Shown: in pieces, positions 33,321-47,327 of the stretch | Position numbering within the stretch: position 1 is the first letter of the stretch | Layout: every line of letters starts with the position of its first letter | From: Branchiostoma floridae | Lineage: Eukaryota > Chordata > Leptocardii > Amphioxiformes > Branchiostomatidae | DNA length: 64,000 nucleotides | Direction of reading: 5' to 3' | Assembly (NCBI RefSeq): GCF_000003815.2 | Contig: NC_049997.1 | Span: 15,929,503 to 15,993,502 of the forward strand | Position numbers and translations under genes: made by a program | Notes under the pieces: generated by a model | What the model saw: the letters and a program-made list of their open reading frames with translations, nothing else | What the model was told of the DNA's origin: nothing | The model's database searches: none

Positions 33321-34409
33321 GTGACCTCTCCATCTATATATTGTCCGCTAGCCCGATCTATCATTAAATTACACGTAGACAACTTGTGTACATCTTGATA
33401 ACACGTGATATCGATAAATTACTGACTTTACGCCTTGATTATAACGTAATATCTAGTTTCACACTTTTTGTTTTTTCACGACTTCGGAGATCACTTTTCT
33501 TATGATGATATATCATTTTTCTTCATTATCACAAACACGCTGATACTCTAAGAAACGATGAGCCACGGCAAGAACGAAAAAGCAGCAACATAAATTATTT
33601 ACTCCGACTACGTTTATTCTTTACGTCACCACTGAATATTAAAAGTGATTTGCCTTGTCCTCTTCAGTGAGGCCGAGGGTGTCTACGTATTACAGGTGTC
33701 TAGAATAGACTGAGAAAAGAAAACAGTATGTTTATGACGTCGATGAAGGTTAGACAACATGACAGTAACACGAGCAAGGTAACAGTTACTCAACAAGCGT
33801 CCTTTTACCTCTTGCCTGTAACCGTACAATATATTAAGTTCACAAGGTTTTCAAGGCTTATCGTGCGACGATTGTTGTTGCATTTCCACATATACGCTTT
33901 AGTGGTGATAAGAAAATGCAGATTGAAATTATTCCTTTCGGAATAGGACGACGAGTGTTTTTTTTTTTTTTACTTGTCATTAGGCCATGTTGATTCGATT
34001 ACACAACATATGGATGACATCCTCCGGAAACCCCCAAACCGATGCGAGCGTGCTAATAAAAAAACTTTGGACAAAAAAATGTTGCCTTTATTATAAAATC
34101 CTAGACATAGAGTATGGTGAACCAATCAATATATTTTTCTGTCATACATTCATCTTTGTCTTTGGAATCAACATCAATATCCGCGATATATAAAACGTCA
34201 ATATTGGTATTACGATATTTTTTGCAACTTACAGCACATATTTACCCATTTTGCTGCTGGTTTATACGATTTACAGTATGATGAAAAAGCTTCTTTAATT
34301 CAGAAACGGACGAAAATTGATGAGGATGTCATCCATTTGATCGACATTGTCATAGTGTTAGTAAATGCATTTCTCTGGTATTTGTATGAGAAAATAATTT
34401 CTTACCCCT

Positions 34410-34867
34410 TTAGCGACCACTCCAGTTTATACCAGCATCGTCCATAGCCTCGTATTGGTCACAGTTGAGCGGTCCGCGCATGCCTGTCTCATGGTACGAC
34501 TTCCCGGTCTCGGGGTTGACGCAGTAGCACAACCCCTCGGCGTTGCACTGCTCTTTTTTGAAAGATCCATATTCGCCTCGCACTCTTTGATGAAACCTCC
34601 TGGCAGGATCTTTGGGTTCTGGGAGTTCCTCTGTTTTTCACAGGGAGTGCGTTCGTCTGTAGGAAGATCAAATAAACATCAGTGCTTAGCCTGATATGGA
34701 ATTAACATACAATAAAGGAAATCATCATCATCATTAACGTCTTTGAAACAAAGACAAAACTTACCCCTCTCAGACTTGCCAGGCCAGCATCCTTCAACAA
34801 AAAGCTGCGGCACTGCCATCGATATCAAAAAAACGAACAGGAAAACAAGAGCGCGGTGCACTGCCAT
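34410..34867 (-). pseudogene. Thyroglobulin type-1 protein, copy 3, frameshifted
   Basis: First exon 34765-34867 is intact (signal peptide with a four-residue insertion, then CWPGKS). The second exon (34410-34656) matches genes 1 and 2, but two extra bases at about 34569-34572 shift the frame after ECEA. The CYCV motif and the last cysteine are lost from the frame, which stops early. The glycine/histidine tail is also missing from the sequence, and the TATATATA box is reduced to a CTATAAG-like stretch. The shift could be an assembly error, but the promoter change points to a decaying copy. Confidence 0.75.
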
Positions 34868-34959
34868 CTTTCTGGTTCAAGAAAACAGCTCTGCTCTAAC
34901 TTACACAGCAACGGCTTGTCTATAAGTTATTAAGTAAGTCAAGTTCAACTACTTAATAC

Positions 34960-35460
34960 GCAAAAGTGTACGCACAAATCACACAGAAAACTGCGGCAAC
35001 AGGAAGCTTCGAAGACAAACGGGAAAACAAGAGCTCGTTGAACTTGTCCAAGAAAACATCTCTGCTCTTTTATATGCACAGCAACCTCTTGTTTATAAAC
35101 CTCAAGTATGCCATTTCACGCGTCAAACGTTAAACATCAATAGCAACACTGCTGCCAAGTTTGCTGCGTTTTCATAGCAAAAATGCCTTTATCCAAGCTC
35201 TAAAATTCATGGTAGAATCATTCCTTTCAAAGTGACACGAATAATCGTTTAGTGTTAGCTATTTGACCACCAAATGATCCTGGAATATTAGTCTTTGATT
35301 CTCATAAATTACCACGAAGAAGTGAAGTTCAAGTACTTTTAAGTAGTAAAGTATGAAAGTATACGCACAAATCACACAACAAGCTGCGGCTTCAGGAAGA
35401 CAAACGGGAAAACAAGACCGCGTTGCACGTTTTTACGCGTCACACAACAATAGCAACACA
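34960..35460 (-). pseudogene. Further relic promoter/first-exon blocks
   Basis: Two more degenerate copies, near 34975-35170 and 35360-35470, show GCTGCGGC.., AACAAGACCGCGTTGCAC, ACGCGTCA and CAATAGCAACAC blocks in array order. Each lacks a usable second exon. Confidence 0.5.
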
Positions 35461-36430
35461 TCTACCAAATTTGCTAATTTTTTATAGCCTAAATAACTTT
35501 ATCCAAACTCTTACACTTCACGGTTGAAACGTTCCTTTAAAAAGTGACACGAATAGTCGTTTAGTGTTACGTTAGCTGCTTGACCGCTCAATGAGCCTTG
35601 AATGTCCAGTCCTTGATTCTCATAAAGTACCACGAAGAAGTGAGATGGAATTTCTCGATACGCAAAGTATATGCATGCGCAGAAAACCGTACATCTCACG
35701 TATTGAGTTCAGATTGGGAGAAATATTTAAGAAGAAACATCTAGATCTAGAACCGGCAATTTCTAGTCCAAATCAATGGCAGCTATTTACGCAACTAATT
35801 ATAATATACTTCATTGGTGAGACATCCAGGAAATGAAATGCTCAAAAGTTTCTCTATTAATTTACAAATACATGTCAAAAACATGACGATCATTCAACAC
35901 CTTATTGGGCAATTCTCGTCCAACGTTTGAAACAAGTCGGCGCCAAAGCTTAGTCTCTAACGCATAATCCAAGTACTGCCTACTACTAAAAAGCACGACC
36001 AAGCATGTCCGGAACTCAAGATGTCAAAAACGGAAAATGTGCTTCATTACCTTAGAAAACCACTAGGTGCCGTTGTCAAATTTGACCTTTCTTTTCCCGT
36101 CTTACCCACCTATGAAGTATACTCAGGAGGCTATATATATTCAAGGCTTCTCTAGTTATACTGTTCACAGACACACAAACCTTGAAAGTAGAAAAAGAAA
36201 ACTAGTTACTTGAGCAACGCGTTTCATACTGAGTAAACGTTTGAACTCTCATAACCTCTTCAATCATTGGCTAAATAGCGTCACATATCTTTGCCCGGAA
36301 ATGGCGAAAAGATGTCGAAACCCCGGCGCTCCCATACGGAGAGCCTAAGACCAATAAGGCGAACCCCTTATCCCGACCCTCTAGTGTGTCATTTCTCCTC
36401 TATGTTAGACTTTTCCAGACCGATCGTGTT

Positions 36431-36748
36431 ATGGCCTGTGCAGTTTGTGTCGATTTTGACTCCAATGCGATCTCTTCGGAACAAACGGCCTCAGACACCC
36501 TAAAACAGTCAGTTGAAGACTCCTCGCCTCCTCCTTCTCCTTTACTGAGGAAGAACTCGCTGGAGCTTGATCAGCCTGTCCTACAGAGTAGACGTCGGAG
36601 ACTCCGTTGGCTCTGGAGTCGAACAGGGAAGCGTGAAGACTGCCGAACGCCTACAGACGAAATTCTCTCACCGGGAGAGCTAGAGAGAAGGTTCTTAGCA
36701 AGATACGAAGATAGGATTCCGTCTTCGGCATCTCCTTCGCCGTCAAGG
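36431..36748 (+). CDS. Possible first exon, Ser/Pro- and Arg-rich product
   Basis: An open stretch of 106 codons from an ATG in TTATGG context to a perfect GTAAGT donor in phase 0. It encodes Ser/Pro segments (SSPPPSPLLRKNSLEL) and a basic patch (SRRRRLRWLW). A TATATATA at about 36133 could serve as a distant promoter. Phase 0 fits the AG directly before the ATG at 39858, so it could be an alternative N terminus of the ankyrin gene downstream. It could also be a separate gene whose later exons are not recognised. An in-frame upstream ATG at 36386 is possible. No domain is seen. Confidence 0.45.
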
Positions 36749-36749
36749 G

Positions 36750-39700
36750 TAAGTGTTACGAAATAATGTCCTAAGAAATGCACACGAAAACATATCGCTT
36801 ACAAAAGATGATTCATCAAACGTAATTGACATCGCAAGTGGCAGTGACATGTGAAAGGAAATTTAATTTTCTGAGTAAAGTTGCAGTAACAAAGCACTAT
36901 TTCGAATTCGTGACAAAAATGTACTTTTGGTGATGACTTTGATAATAGTTTTATGAATTGGAGTATAATTTTGCTAGTATAATACTAGAATGGGATTGAT
37001 ATTTAGCATGATGCATTGCGCATGACGAATAGATGACGTAATGCATATTTAATATTTACGTCATCGGCACAGGAATTTTCGATCATGTGATTTCTACATA
37101 AGACATATTATATAGAATTATGTGAACGACAAAAAAATTGACATTGAACAATCTAGATAATCATTTAACATTTTACGAAATTTGCTGCAAATCACAAAAG
37201 CTACATTTAGAGTATATTTCAGCTGAGGCATTCACACTACAAACTTTATAAGCCATAACTTATTTTCCGGGCCAACTTGCAGCGTATCTTCTAGTCCATA
37301 ATTTCATTCCTAAATCATATCAAATGTGAACTAACGTGCCATGTCTTGTTTTGTTCTCTTTTCTAACTGAGCTAGGTTGTCGTGTATGATAATGAATGTG
37401 TCTCTACCACAATTTAAAGCTAAGAGGTCTACATAAAACATGCTATTTCCTTTTTGTACGTCACTAGAAAGCATCCATGATACATCCTTGTGGAAGCCGT
37501 AAATCGTCACAGTTATCGTAAATACGTGTGGTGATTTACGACAATTGCATGTAGCCTTACGATTATAGTATCTATATTGAAGACCATCATCAAGTAAAGT
37601 TTTGCTTGTTTCATTCGATATAATTCAAGATAGGTAATTCCGATTCGTCTTCCAATCACGAGTTTTCATTATGAATTGTATTTTGTGATCATCATTTTTC
37701 AAATTCAAAGTGCTAACTTGGAACAATCCACCTTCAAAGACCATTGTCACGAGAGAAAGCTTGATAATATAAAGTAATTCCAACATGGCATTAGCTGTAA
37801 CAGAAAATTTATCGTAATTTTATGAAACTCAATGGAATGATTGATGAAAGATGTAAACCCAAAACCTCCAAATACTAGCGAATAAGCATCTCTAACATGT
37901 ACAGGACAACAGGGAACAAAACAACATTATTGTGAATATTGAACACCGTCACCCCCCTCCCCCCTCCGTATATGTCAAAAAGCAAAACCAAAGCCAAACA
38001 TATATGTGTTTGCTTTGAACGACTGCCTTGGTGGTCCATCTGTTTTCATATATTGTTGCATAGACAACAAAAATACACTTTGCACCTGGTAAAGTTCTTC
38101 TCTTTGAGAAGAATCTATGAGGAAACAGCGAAAAACATACGATGTATAATAGCTTAAAGAAGGAAACTAAAAAAATAAACATCTTACAAGCATTTCAATA
38201 ACAAAATGATTTTCACATCTGGATATGTTTTTATCTTTGATGATGGACCTAAATTAACATGCACACGTGACTTGACCGTTTATGGCGGGAAATTTTAACG
38301 ATGTTTTTGTAAGAAATTTGATCGGAGTTGTCATGAATACTCTACCATCGGGCGGCGCTATTTTCAGCAACAATATGGGGGGGGCGTCTACCTAAAGATA
38401 GAAATTTTGGAAACATGACAACCAGGGATTCTATGTCAGCATAGGCAACGGTACGTACCCTCTCTACTATAAACTCTTATAATTCATAGCCAAATTTCTC
38501 AACCCCTTACTGAAACGCTTAGCTATAATTTTTAGAAATTTGCTACAAGAAATTTGATTGACATATGACCGAATTTGGGGGTTGTTTGACAATAGAATAG
38601 GGCATTTCTGAGAGAAAGTGTTCTAGGGCCTATCCGCAAAACGCGCTATCCGTACCAGTACCACTAAACAATAGATTACCTCGTGTGTTATAGGTAAATT
38701 ATATTGACTCAAACTCATGATTGTAGAATTAGTTATTGTAATTCTGCTTCTTTTCTTTTTTCTGTCTTTTGTTTGAAAAAAAAAGATTGTGTGGATTTTA
38801 TGTTCAATTTTGAAACGATCGATTTTTGGACCATCTGCGCTGTCAGTTTCCCAGTCCCTAGGGAATGCAAGGAACGTGGTGTCGGGATACCATGTGTACG
38901 TGTATCATGTTCAACTAGTGTACAGCCGTGTTCTGTACTAATATTGTAATGCCACTGTCTAACACAAAGGATCTTTAAAGCCTTAAAAAACTGACAACGT
39001 TCATCGCTGGTATATAAAGAGGGAGAGTTTCTAGACAAGGGTATTCAGAGGGCGTATATTGCTGGTATTTTCGCAACATCGGGCCTGGTTTCCGTATCGG
39101 GTATCGGGCGTATACGGATGGGGGCCGAGGCGTGGTGAGTGCACCACAGGAGGGGGCCGTATGGTATTTCTAAATTTATGCAAAACAAACTATTTAATGT
39201 CATTCGGGCAAACTACTTTCCGGGACACAAGATTTAGTCTTTAAATACTAAGGAATATACCACGTTGTTTTCAAACACGTTTCGAAAGATTCTAACCGAA
39301 ATTGGGCTATGTACCTTACATCTAATAGCTGCGTTTCAATCTTTCTTAAATCTTTATTTATGAATTAAGCAACAGGATGATTGTTTTTGTATTTCTGTGT
39401 TTCTGATAAATGGTTTCATTCATATATATTTGTTAAAACATAATCATTTACGATAGAACAGTGTTGTATTATGCTTACTTGTATATTGCAGGGCAGAAAC
39501 TCCGGATTTCTTAAGTTTCGGCTTTTAGAATGTACGCATGCATCTAATCATTATGACATTCAGTTTGGTGATTGTAGACACATTATTAATGGGTACAGGA
39601 AGTCAGTTTTTGTGAAGTCAAGGTTATATTATTTTCACGTGAGTGACTCGCGTCATTTGCGGTAACTAGCAGGCAGCATTGAACAGAGACCATACTTCAG

Positions 39701-39857
39701 CCGATGTCAGATTAAACAGAATTTTCATTCTTTATATTTTGACAGATTTGCCTGCTTGCTACTACATTCATTATGTAGAATGTTTTGTTTTATACTTTAT
39801 AGATATCTTTGAAGCTTACAACATGTATTTTCTTCCCTCTATTATTTTCGAAACAAG
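36750..39857. other. Intron or intergenic, no gene seen
   Basis: AT-rich, with no supported exon or RNA. The reading frames present are short and lack splice context. Confidence 0.4.
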
Positions 39858-42800
39858 ATGGCGGACGAAGAGGACGAGTTGGAGTTCGAAGAGTTCGGCG
39901 GTTGGGGAGCGGATGCGCCGGTCAACCGTCCCACGGCTCCGGGGCCGGAGCGGCCTCACGCCCCGGAACCAGGCATGTCTCCCTCGCCCGAACCCGTCTC
40001 CGCTTTCGGTCCTCCTCGGCCCGAGCCTCCACCTCCCATGGAGATCGACGGCATGCCTGAACCCACACAGGTCCCGGAGGTAGCACAGGCCCCGGATGTT
40101 GCACAGGCCCCGGATGAAGCACAGGTCCCGGATGAAGCACCCAGTACACCTGCTGAGACCGAGGCTCCAGCTGAAACACCCCCAGCACCTGCTGAAGAAC
40201 CTTCTCCACCAGTATCGGAGGAATCACCTGTACCTGAAGACACTAGACCCCCTCCTCTTGAGGAACAGCCTGCCGAAGAGCCGGAAAAGAAGGAAGAGAA
40301 GGATGAAGAGATGGAGGAGATGGACGAGGTCGCAGGAATCTATGAGGCTAAACAAAAAGAAGAGGAGGAGAAAAGGAGAAAGGAGGAAGAAGAAAAGGGA
40401 GAAGACAAGCTGTGGAAGACCAGGGTTTGCATTCTTCTATTCCACCTACACTCGTACTCTTTCGTACACATCACTTTAAAAGAAAAACTGCTGACAAAGA
40501 TAATCAAAAAGTTATAGTAATGTTATTAACATGTTGTGAGGTAATGTATATTTCATGTTTCGGTAATCAGCTGGATGTAGCGTTTATGCATTGATGACAT
40601 GTTATCGATGAATAACCAAACACAAAATTACATATTCTTATATTTCGTTTGAATACAAGTATGCTACAAATATGGTCACGTCCGATAGAAATACTGTTAC
40701 TGATTGTGTTTGTCTGTTCGCACCTGTAATGATAACTCATGATAAGTTTGTGATAGATTTGTATAAATTTGGTCTGTGTATCTATTGTTCTGTACATGCC
40801 ATGGTCTTGATATTTTGATGGAAGATAGGCTTTGATGTATAGAAGAAGTTGTTAGGTCCCTAGACTAGTAGTTTATCATGCATTTTCTCAACAGGAGGAC
40901 TTGAAGATGGAACTGCTTGAGGCCGCAGTTACCGGAGACATCATGACTGTGAAGGACATCGTACAGCGGGGGATAGACATCAACGGTGGAGACGAGGTAA
41001 GAGATACTTTGTTCGTGTGTATGTTTGTTTATTTGTTTGTAAATTGTCTCTTGATGTCACACACCAGGTCTGTACTGATGAGTACAAGCTGCATATCTCA
41101 ACAGATTTATTTGATCCACTCAGACCAGGATGAACCCTATGTGTGATCCAACACATACGAAATTTCAGCACCTCTTGAAATATCACCATAGAACATACTA
41201 TAATTGAAGCAAGGAATAACTAATTTCCTTTCAAAGAATATGTTTGATGTACATGTAAAACTTGTAATGGTGATGAAATATAAACGATGCTACACTGATC
41301 AACAATCGGAAAACATCAGTGATGCTTGAAATTTTCAAGACTAGCCTTGCCTACTTGACACATCACCGTGTGCTAAATAGATTGAAGACGTAATATATGA
41401 TCCAAATTGCAGAAATACTTTCTATCGCATTAGCTTGCACTTTAATTTTGCGATTATTTTAATGAGCCTTGATTGTTTCAATGGTTTATAACTGTGTTTT
41501 CTTCTTGATCATTACAATGCTTCATTGTTGATTGTCTGTTACATTTACTCCTTTAGTTTCCAAACGAATGTCTTCTGATTATTTATGACTATTATCCCCA
41601 CAGAGGTTACGACCATCTAACGGCTATTCGGCTCGTAAATGATGCAACAGGGGCTTATGTATTGCAAGGCATTTAAGCTGCCTAAGTCTTTTATTTGCTT
41701 TGCAATCGGGTTAATGTTTTTAACTATAATGATATTTTGTTTTTTTTTTTTTTATGTAGCCTTCCTTTTTCATTATTTTAGCGTACAGAATTTATCATGC
41801 TTGAGGCGGTTACAGCAACATAAGTTCTATGTAGTCGCTTTGCTTATGCGACGATCGGGAAATCATGCAAGCGCTTCGTTGTTTAAGTCGCTTCAATGCT
41901 TCAAAGTTTTGTTACCGCGTTCTTGCGTGGCTCTTATGCCTTAAGTGTGCTAACGCTTTGCAATTTTCATAGTGCCTTTTAATGACGCTTCGACGTCAAG
42001 TATTTGCACGTGGGCAGCGCTATGAATATTTAAATTGAGCTAAAATGCTGACTCAAAAAACTTGTTATATAAACTTTGCGAAAAAAAATAGATGCAAAGA
42101 TTGACATGTCAACACTAAACATTTCCAACGTTTTCTGACCGCGTTCGTTCACGGCCTCATCTCTAGTTCCAAAGGAATGCCCTGCATAGGTCGGCCTGCG
42201 AGGGACATATGCGAATCGTCAAGCATTTGATAGTCAGCGGCGCCAACGTTGATACAAAGGATAAGGTAAGCTGCGCGAAGCGCTACTGCGTAGGGTATAG
42301 TTAGTAAGCAGTAACCAACCAGCAGGCGCAATGAGGAATATGTTAACACAAGCCTATGACGTCATTCCTCTGACGCAAGACAATTTTAACAGACCTCATT
42401 AAAATCATAGCCGCCATTTTGAATTTTTCAAGTTGTGTCCCTGTTTGCATCAAAACGAGGCTAAAGTTGGTACTCCTTCTCTTGAGTTTGTATAGAAACT
42501 ACACGTAGTAAAAACTGAATTGTAATGATGAAAAAACAAGAAATTCCGAAATCGAGTCGTGTGAAATTTTCGTTCAAAGGAATGACGTCAAGTCTTGTGA
42601 ATCTCTAACGACTTATTTTGATTCTCCATGGCAACAGTCACGTGACGATGGCATCACAACGCAACCGTAAGTATCAGTATAGGATGTTGTACTGAATTAG
42701 GTGGCTTTCGCTAAGTGCTTTGCTTGCTTTTGCCGTGCACAGTTCAACAGGAACGCCCTACACAGGGCATCTTGCGAGGGACACGTTCGCATCGTCAAAC

Positions 42801-45800
42801 ATCTCGTCAGCAACGGCATCAAGCTGGATAGTTCAGACAAGGTGAGGTTCTGACGGCAAACTAACCTCGCTGCCCGCTTTGCAATATCCACTAATCCAAA
42901 TGAAAATAACATATATTGAATCCGTGAATAGTTACAATAGATAATTTCTCCTTCAAATACTTCTAGAAGCACTGGCTTTCATTTTTGAAAGGGGTGCTAA
43001 TTTGCAATTCTTAACATTGGCTTAGGTTTGTAGTCAGCGTGCATGCGCAAAACTTCAATTCCTGGCATTAGAAAACCTTAGCCGGTGGCTCCATGTTTAA
43101 AATCGAGAATTACCTCCCCCCCCCCCCCTAAAACAGCCAGTGCTACTAGAAGTCTGCGAAGGAGGTTACACTCGATTAGTGTATTAGTGGGTGCCAACTT
43201 GAAGGTTCTTTGTGTACAACAAGCAAAATTCACTTGCAAACGGTAGCCAACTGGGGAACTATATATGTTAAAGAACCTGCTTCTGAAGCAGAAGCTGGTT
43301 CAAATTATACATGTTGTTGATAGAATTTTTTAACAGTGAAGTATTTTTTATTCAAACACATACTTCCAAATTTTCGATGACCATCTTGTTAGTCCATCTT
43401 GTTCACTTCGTACCCCTACTCCGTAAGGAGGCGGGGTGAGGGGCAGAAGATCCATGCAAGTCTCGACCTACTAGTAGTTCTCGCAACTCTCGCGAGAACT
43501 AGGTCACTCCGTGAACAAGAAGGACCGCATCATGATAGTCATCGAAAATTTGTAGGTACGTGTTTCACCTTTAAAAATACGTCACTGTTAGTAGAAAAAT
43601 TCTATTAACTGTGCTCATACGTGACTAATGAATCTCTTCAACGATATACATGTTGTGTTATTATGGGCCAAGCAACAGCTTATTTCTACTTCACGTAAGT
43701 AACATATGATGTCTGTATTCATGTCAATTAAGTTTGAAGTTTTATGCATTTTATTATTGGCAAACTTAAAGCAGATTCTATGCAGTGTAATGTTGACAAA
43801 AATGTGTTCCAACGAAGCTCCTTGCTTTCCTAGTATGTCTTTTTAGTGAGGACAAGAACATGAGTCTAACATCATTCTAACAAATTTGTTTAACATAAAC
43901 AAACTTTAAATAAGTTTACACATCTCATTGTAACGGATATGAATACAGGACATCGTTAGTATTTCCCTTTCAAAAAAGTCTCATGCACTAAATTTATGTG
44001 TTTAAAAATCTCTAGCTTGGAAGCAGCGCTCTTCACTGGGCTACCAGGTTCGGCCGTCACGCCATCGTGGACTACCTTATCGACAATGGCGCTAAGATCA
44101 ACGCCAAGGACAGGGTAAGGCAGACAGAAAAAATAATATAGATTTTTAGTATGGTAAGCTAGATTTCTTCAAAATGACACAATGCTCATTTAGATTTACA
44201 TAAGACGTTCTGAAGTTGCACACTAAATGTACTTTAAGCCTCACAATTAAATGTTGTTACAAAGCTTAAAGTAATCAAAGACCCATCTTGTTCAGTTTTC
44301 ATGGAAATACAGAAATATGTGTATGTCTTCGCGTAAAACTGAAGGTTGATAAACAGTAGTGACGATATTGCATGAATTTAAATTTATAAAAACATTTCCT
44401 AGATGAAAAAGTATTTACACTCCAGGATTTAGTAAATATATCAGCTTTTCTTGTATCATGCAGAATTTGGTGTTATGTTGCACTGATCTAGGAGTGCATT
44501 ATATTGAGGGGGTCCTTTCACTCATCCACTCTGTACCAAAGATAAGCATAAAATGAACACCTACATCTACTTACTGATGCACGTTTCTATTTTATGTCAG
44601 AGCGGTGCCACACCGTTGCACGTGGCCGTCCGTGTGGGCTGGTGGCCTGACATGGTGGAGAAGCTGTTGGACCGTGGGGCGGACATCAACTGTAAAGACT
44701 GGGTAATCGTTGTTTACTTATCGTTTGTCAACCAAGGATTACCTACGTACATAGTCCCTCGACCTCCAGGTCGTTGAGGGGAAAAGGTAGCAGTTAGTGG
44801 TAGGTATAGTGCGTACCTAAAGCCCAGACTTGGAATTGGACCTAAAAATGTTTAGCTCTAAGTACCTAAGTCCAAAAAAAACTTAATGTCCAGAGCCAAG
44901 TCCGGACTTACAAAAATCTATCTGTCAGTTATATTCCTTTATTGTTCTAAAGCATCTAAAACCTTCCATAGACAGTGAAATTTGCACTGGAAAAAAGACA
45001 AAAAACACTTCGTGTTACACTGGCTGTATATAATTTGCATGTATTTTCCACATTGCATTTCATTTCATGCAATTATAGATGCATCATCCCCCCTCAAAAA
45101 AGAAAACTTTCTAGCGCACATAATATGCAATGATGGGTTCATGCTTGACTGTCCCTTGCCAGGGTCAGTGTTTCTTGCAGGGTGAGGCATAACTGTTCAG
45201 CAATGTTGTCCTGCCAAGGTTTCCGCTGTCGTCCACGCCGACAGCATTTCTACTATATTGAAACTTATATTAATTGAGAGAATACTGACGTGAGTTTGTA
45301 AGGTGGAAACATTCACTTGAGCACAAAGATATCACACGGGCTAGACTTGCGAATAGTTGGGTAGTTAACACTACAGATATATCATAGTCAGGGATTTGGT
45401 GAACCGCTTAACCCATTTTCTGCACGTTTGCTGTAACAGGAAGGAGACACGCCCACCCACGACGCAGCAAGAATGGGCAGAAACAACATCCTGCGGATCC
45501 TCATCAAAAGAGGGGCTGATATCAATCAGAAAAACTTTGTGAGTGAATGTTCCATGTTATTCTTTTTGCTTGCTTACTGTAAGGTTTCTTTACAACAACA
45601 AAAATGAAATTTGAAAATTCAACGAAGTGGAATTCATACGGAGAGGAAAAAAATCAACTTCTTTCCAACAAAACACAAAATTAATGTTTTGCATGAGATT
45701 TTCCCAGTTTTGTAGTCTTCTTCAGGATAACTCAGATTTAGATAGCTCAAAACACGTGACCTTACGTAATTGTGACGTGAGCAATGAATCAAAGGTTGAA

Positions 45801-46128
45801 GAAAGTCGGTATCGACCTCCGCACCGTCCAGATTCGATACAGATCGGTTTAACGGATGAAGATTTTCTCCTCGGGATACAAATGTTATGTTTTACCCCAG
45901 GAAAATGGGCGCTGCCATGTTGACTTTGACGTAATTGGTCGGCCATCTTGTTTCTTCATTTTTGTGAGCGTTTTTATTGTCGTTTTACAGGACAAAAGCC
46001 AGCCGTTTGACATGACAAAGGAGTGGCAGCTGGAGACAAGGGACTGTCTGACAACAGCGATGGAGGTCGGCAAGCTCAAGGAGCTGATGGCAAGGAAGGA
46101 TAAGGAGTTGTCTTTGAACCAACGCTGA
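39858..46128 (+). CDS. ANKRD1/2/23-like: Muscle ankyrin repeat protein (MARP) homologue
   Basis: Eight exons: 39858-40424, 40895-40996, 42167-42265, 42743-42841, 44016-44114, 44601-44702, 45440-45538 and 45991-46128, all phase 0, giving 434 residues. The first 189 residues are Pro/Glu-rich and PEST-like, ending in a charged EEEEKRRKEEEEK helix. Then come ankyrin repeats, one per 99- or 102-nt exon (NALHRSACEGH, NALHRASCEGH, SALHWATRFGR, TPLHVAVRVGW, TPTHDAARMGR), and a C-terminal cap (QPFDMTKEW). The order ALHRA..EGH, ALHWA, LHVAVR, EGDTPxHDA matches vertebrate ANKRD1/ANKRD2/ANKRD23, which sit on titin and act as stress-responsive cofactors in muscle. The protein is longer than vertebrate members because of its N terminus and one duplicated repeat. 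The first donor (GTTTGC) is weak; all others are good. AATAAA at about 46986 may end the mRNA. Confidence 0.85.
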
Positions 46129-47327
46129 GAAATATTTGAAAAAAATGACAAGCTTCCTCACAGGTCAAGCTCGGCAGGGTATTGTGGGTAAGGTCAGAGG
46201 TTATGGCTCTTCCACGTGGCCAGACCGTCTTGAAAATTGGCTAGGTGCCATAAACTTTGACCTTAGACCAGAATGCATCACGACTACATGCTCACTCGGA
46301 ACTGTGAGGTGACATACACAGTATGAAATTCCCAGCATGCTTTAAACTAAATTTACTGGTGCTGGCCAATAGTGGTTTTTACAACAAATCACACATTCTT
46401 TACTTTGCTCGGTGTCCGAATGAAAGGGAACTTGTAAAAGAATATCATAAACGGACGCAGTACTGTACAACTAAGATGTTTTATCATCTTCGTCCTGAGA
46501 TAGCATTTATGTAAAATGTGTTACATATTTGCCAAAAGGCCATTGAAATTCAAGTAAAATGAGCATTCAAGCCGATAGGCCACATATTTCCACAATCCCT
46601 GGAAATTATTTTAGTTTTTGTAACATTTAAGAAGTACTTAGTACTGTAAAACACCAAACACCAAAGAGAATGTTTTAAGATGAAGATAGAAGGTTTGTCC
46701 CTTGCTACATTGAAAGATATGCCTCTAAAGAAAGTGTCTCATTCAAACCATTTGAAGTAATGTCCAATGCAAGCGGTATCACTACAAAGAAAATGCAACT
46801 TTTGTTTTAAAATGTATCACGATAATTTGATTTTCGATTTATGATGTTTTGAAGCATGGAAGAGGAAGTTTTTGTCGACAGTCCAAATGCATTCAGATTA
46901 GAGGTACTAAATGTATAATTTACTTTTGATGCACGATTCTTACCAAGAAGCCACAAAGCCAACAATGTGTCACTTTAAACTCGACAATAAATGCCATTGT
47001 CATGAAGTATTTAATTGCAATGTTTTTATAAATTCTGCTTTGCAAATACATAACCTCCACATTTACAATTACATTGTATTAGTTTTATTGCACAAAGAAC
47101 AAGTATCAATAATATTTAAATATAGATTTAGTTTATATGAGGATCTATGAGATTATAGATTGTTCAGCACCTGTCATCTAGAAACAGGATTGTAATTTGG
47201 ATTTCATTGCATTTTTCATTCAGACACAATTGAATCTTGCCGCCATTTTGTTTAGCATCACTAACAACTTTCTGACTGACCGCATCCAACCGCTATACCT
47301 GCAGTTTGGATCTGAATTTTCTGAGTC

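Noticed and set aside
41590-42060. A further ankyrin exon between 41.0 and 42.1 kb
   Set aside because: No frame with the ankyrin TPLH/ALHxA motif and no acceptor-donor pair; the neighbouring repeat exons already join in phase.
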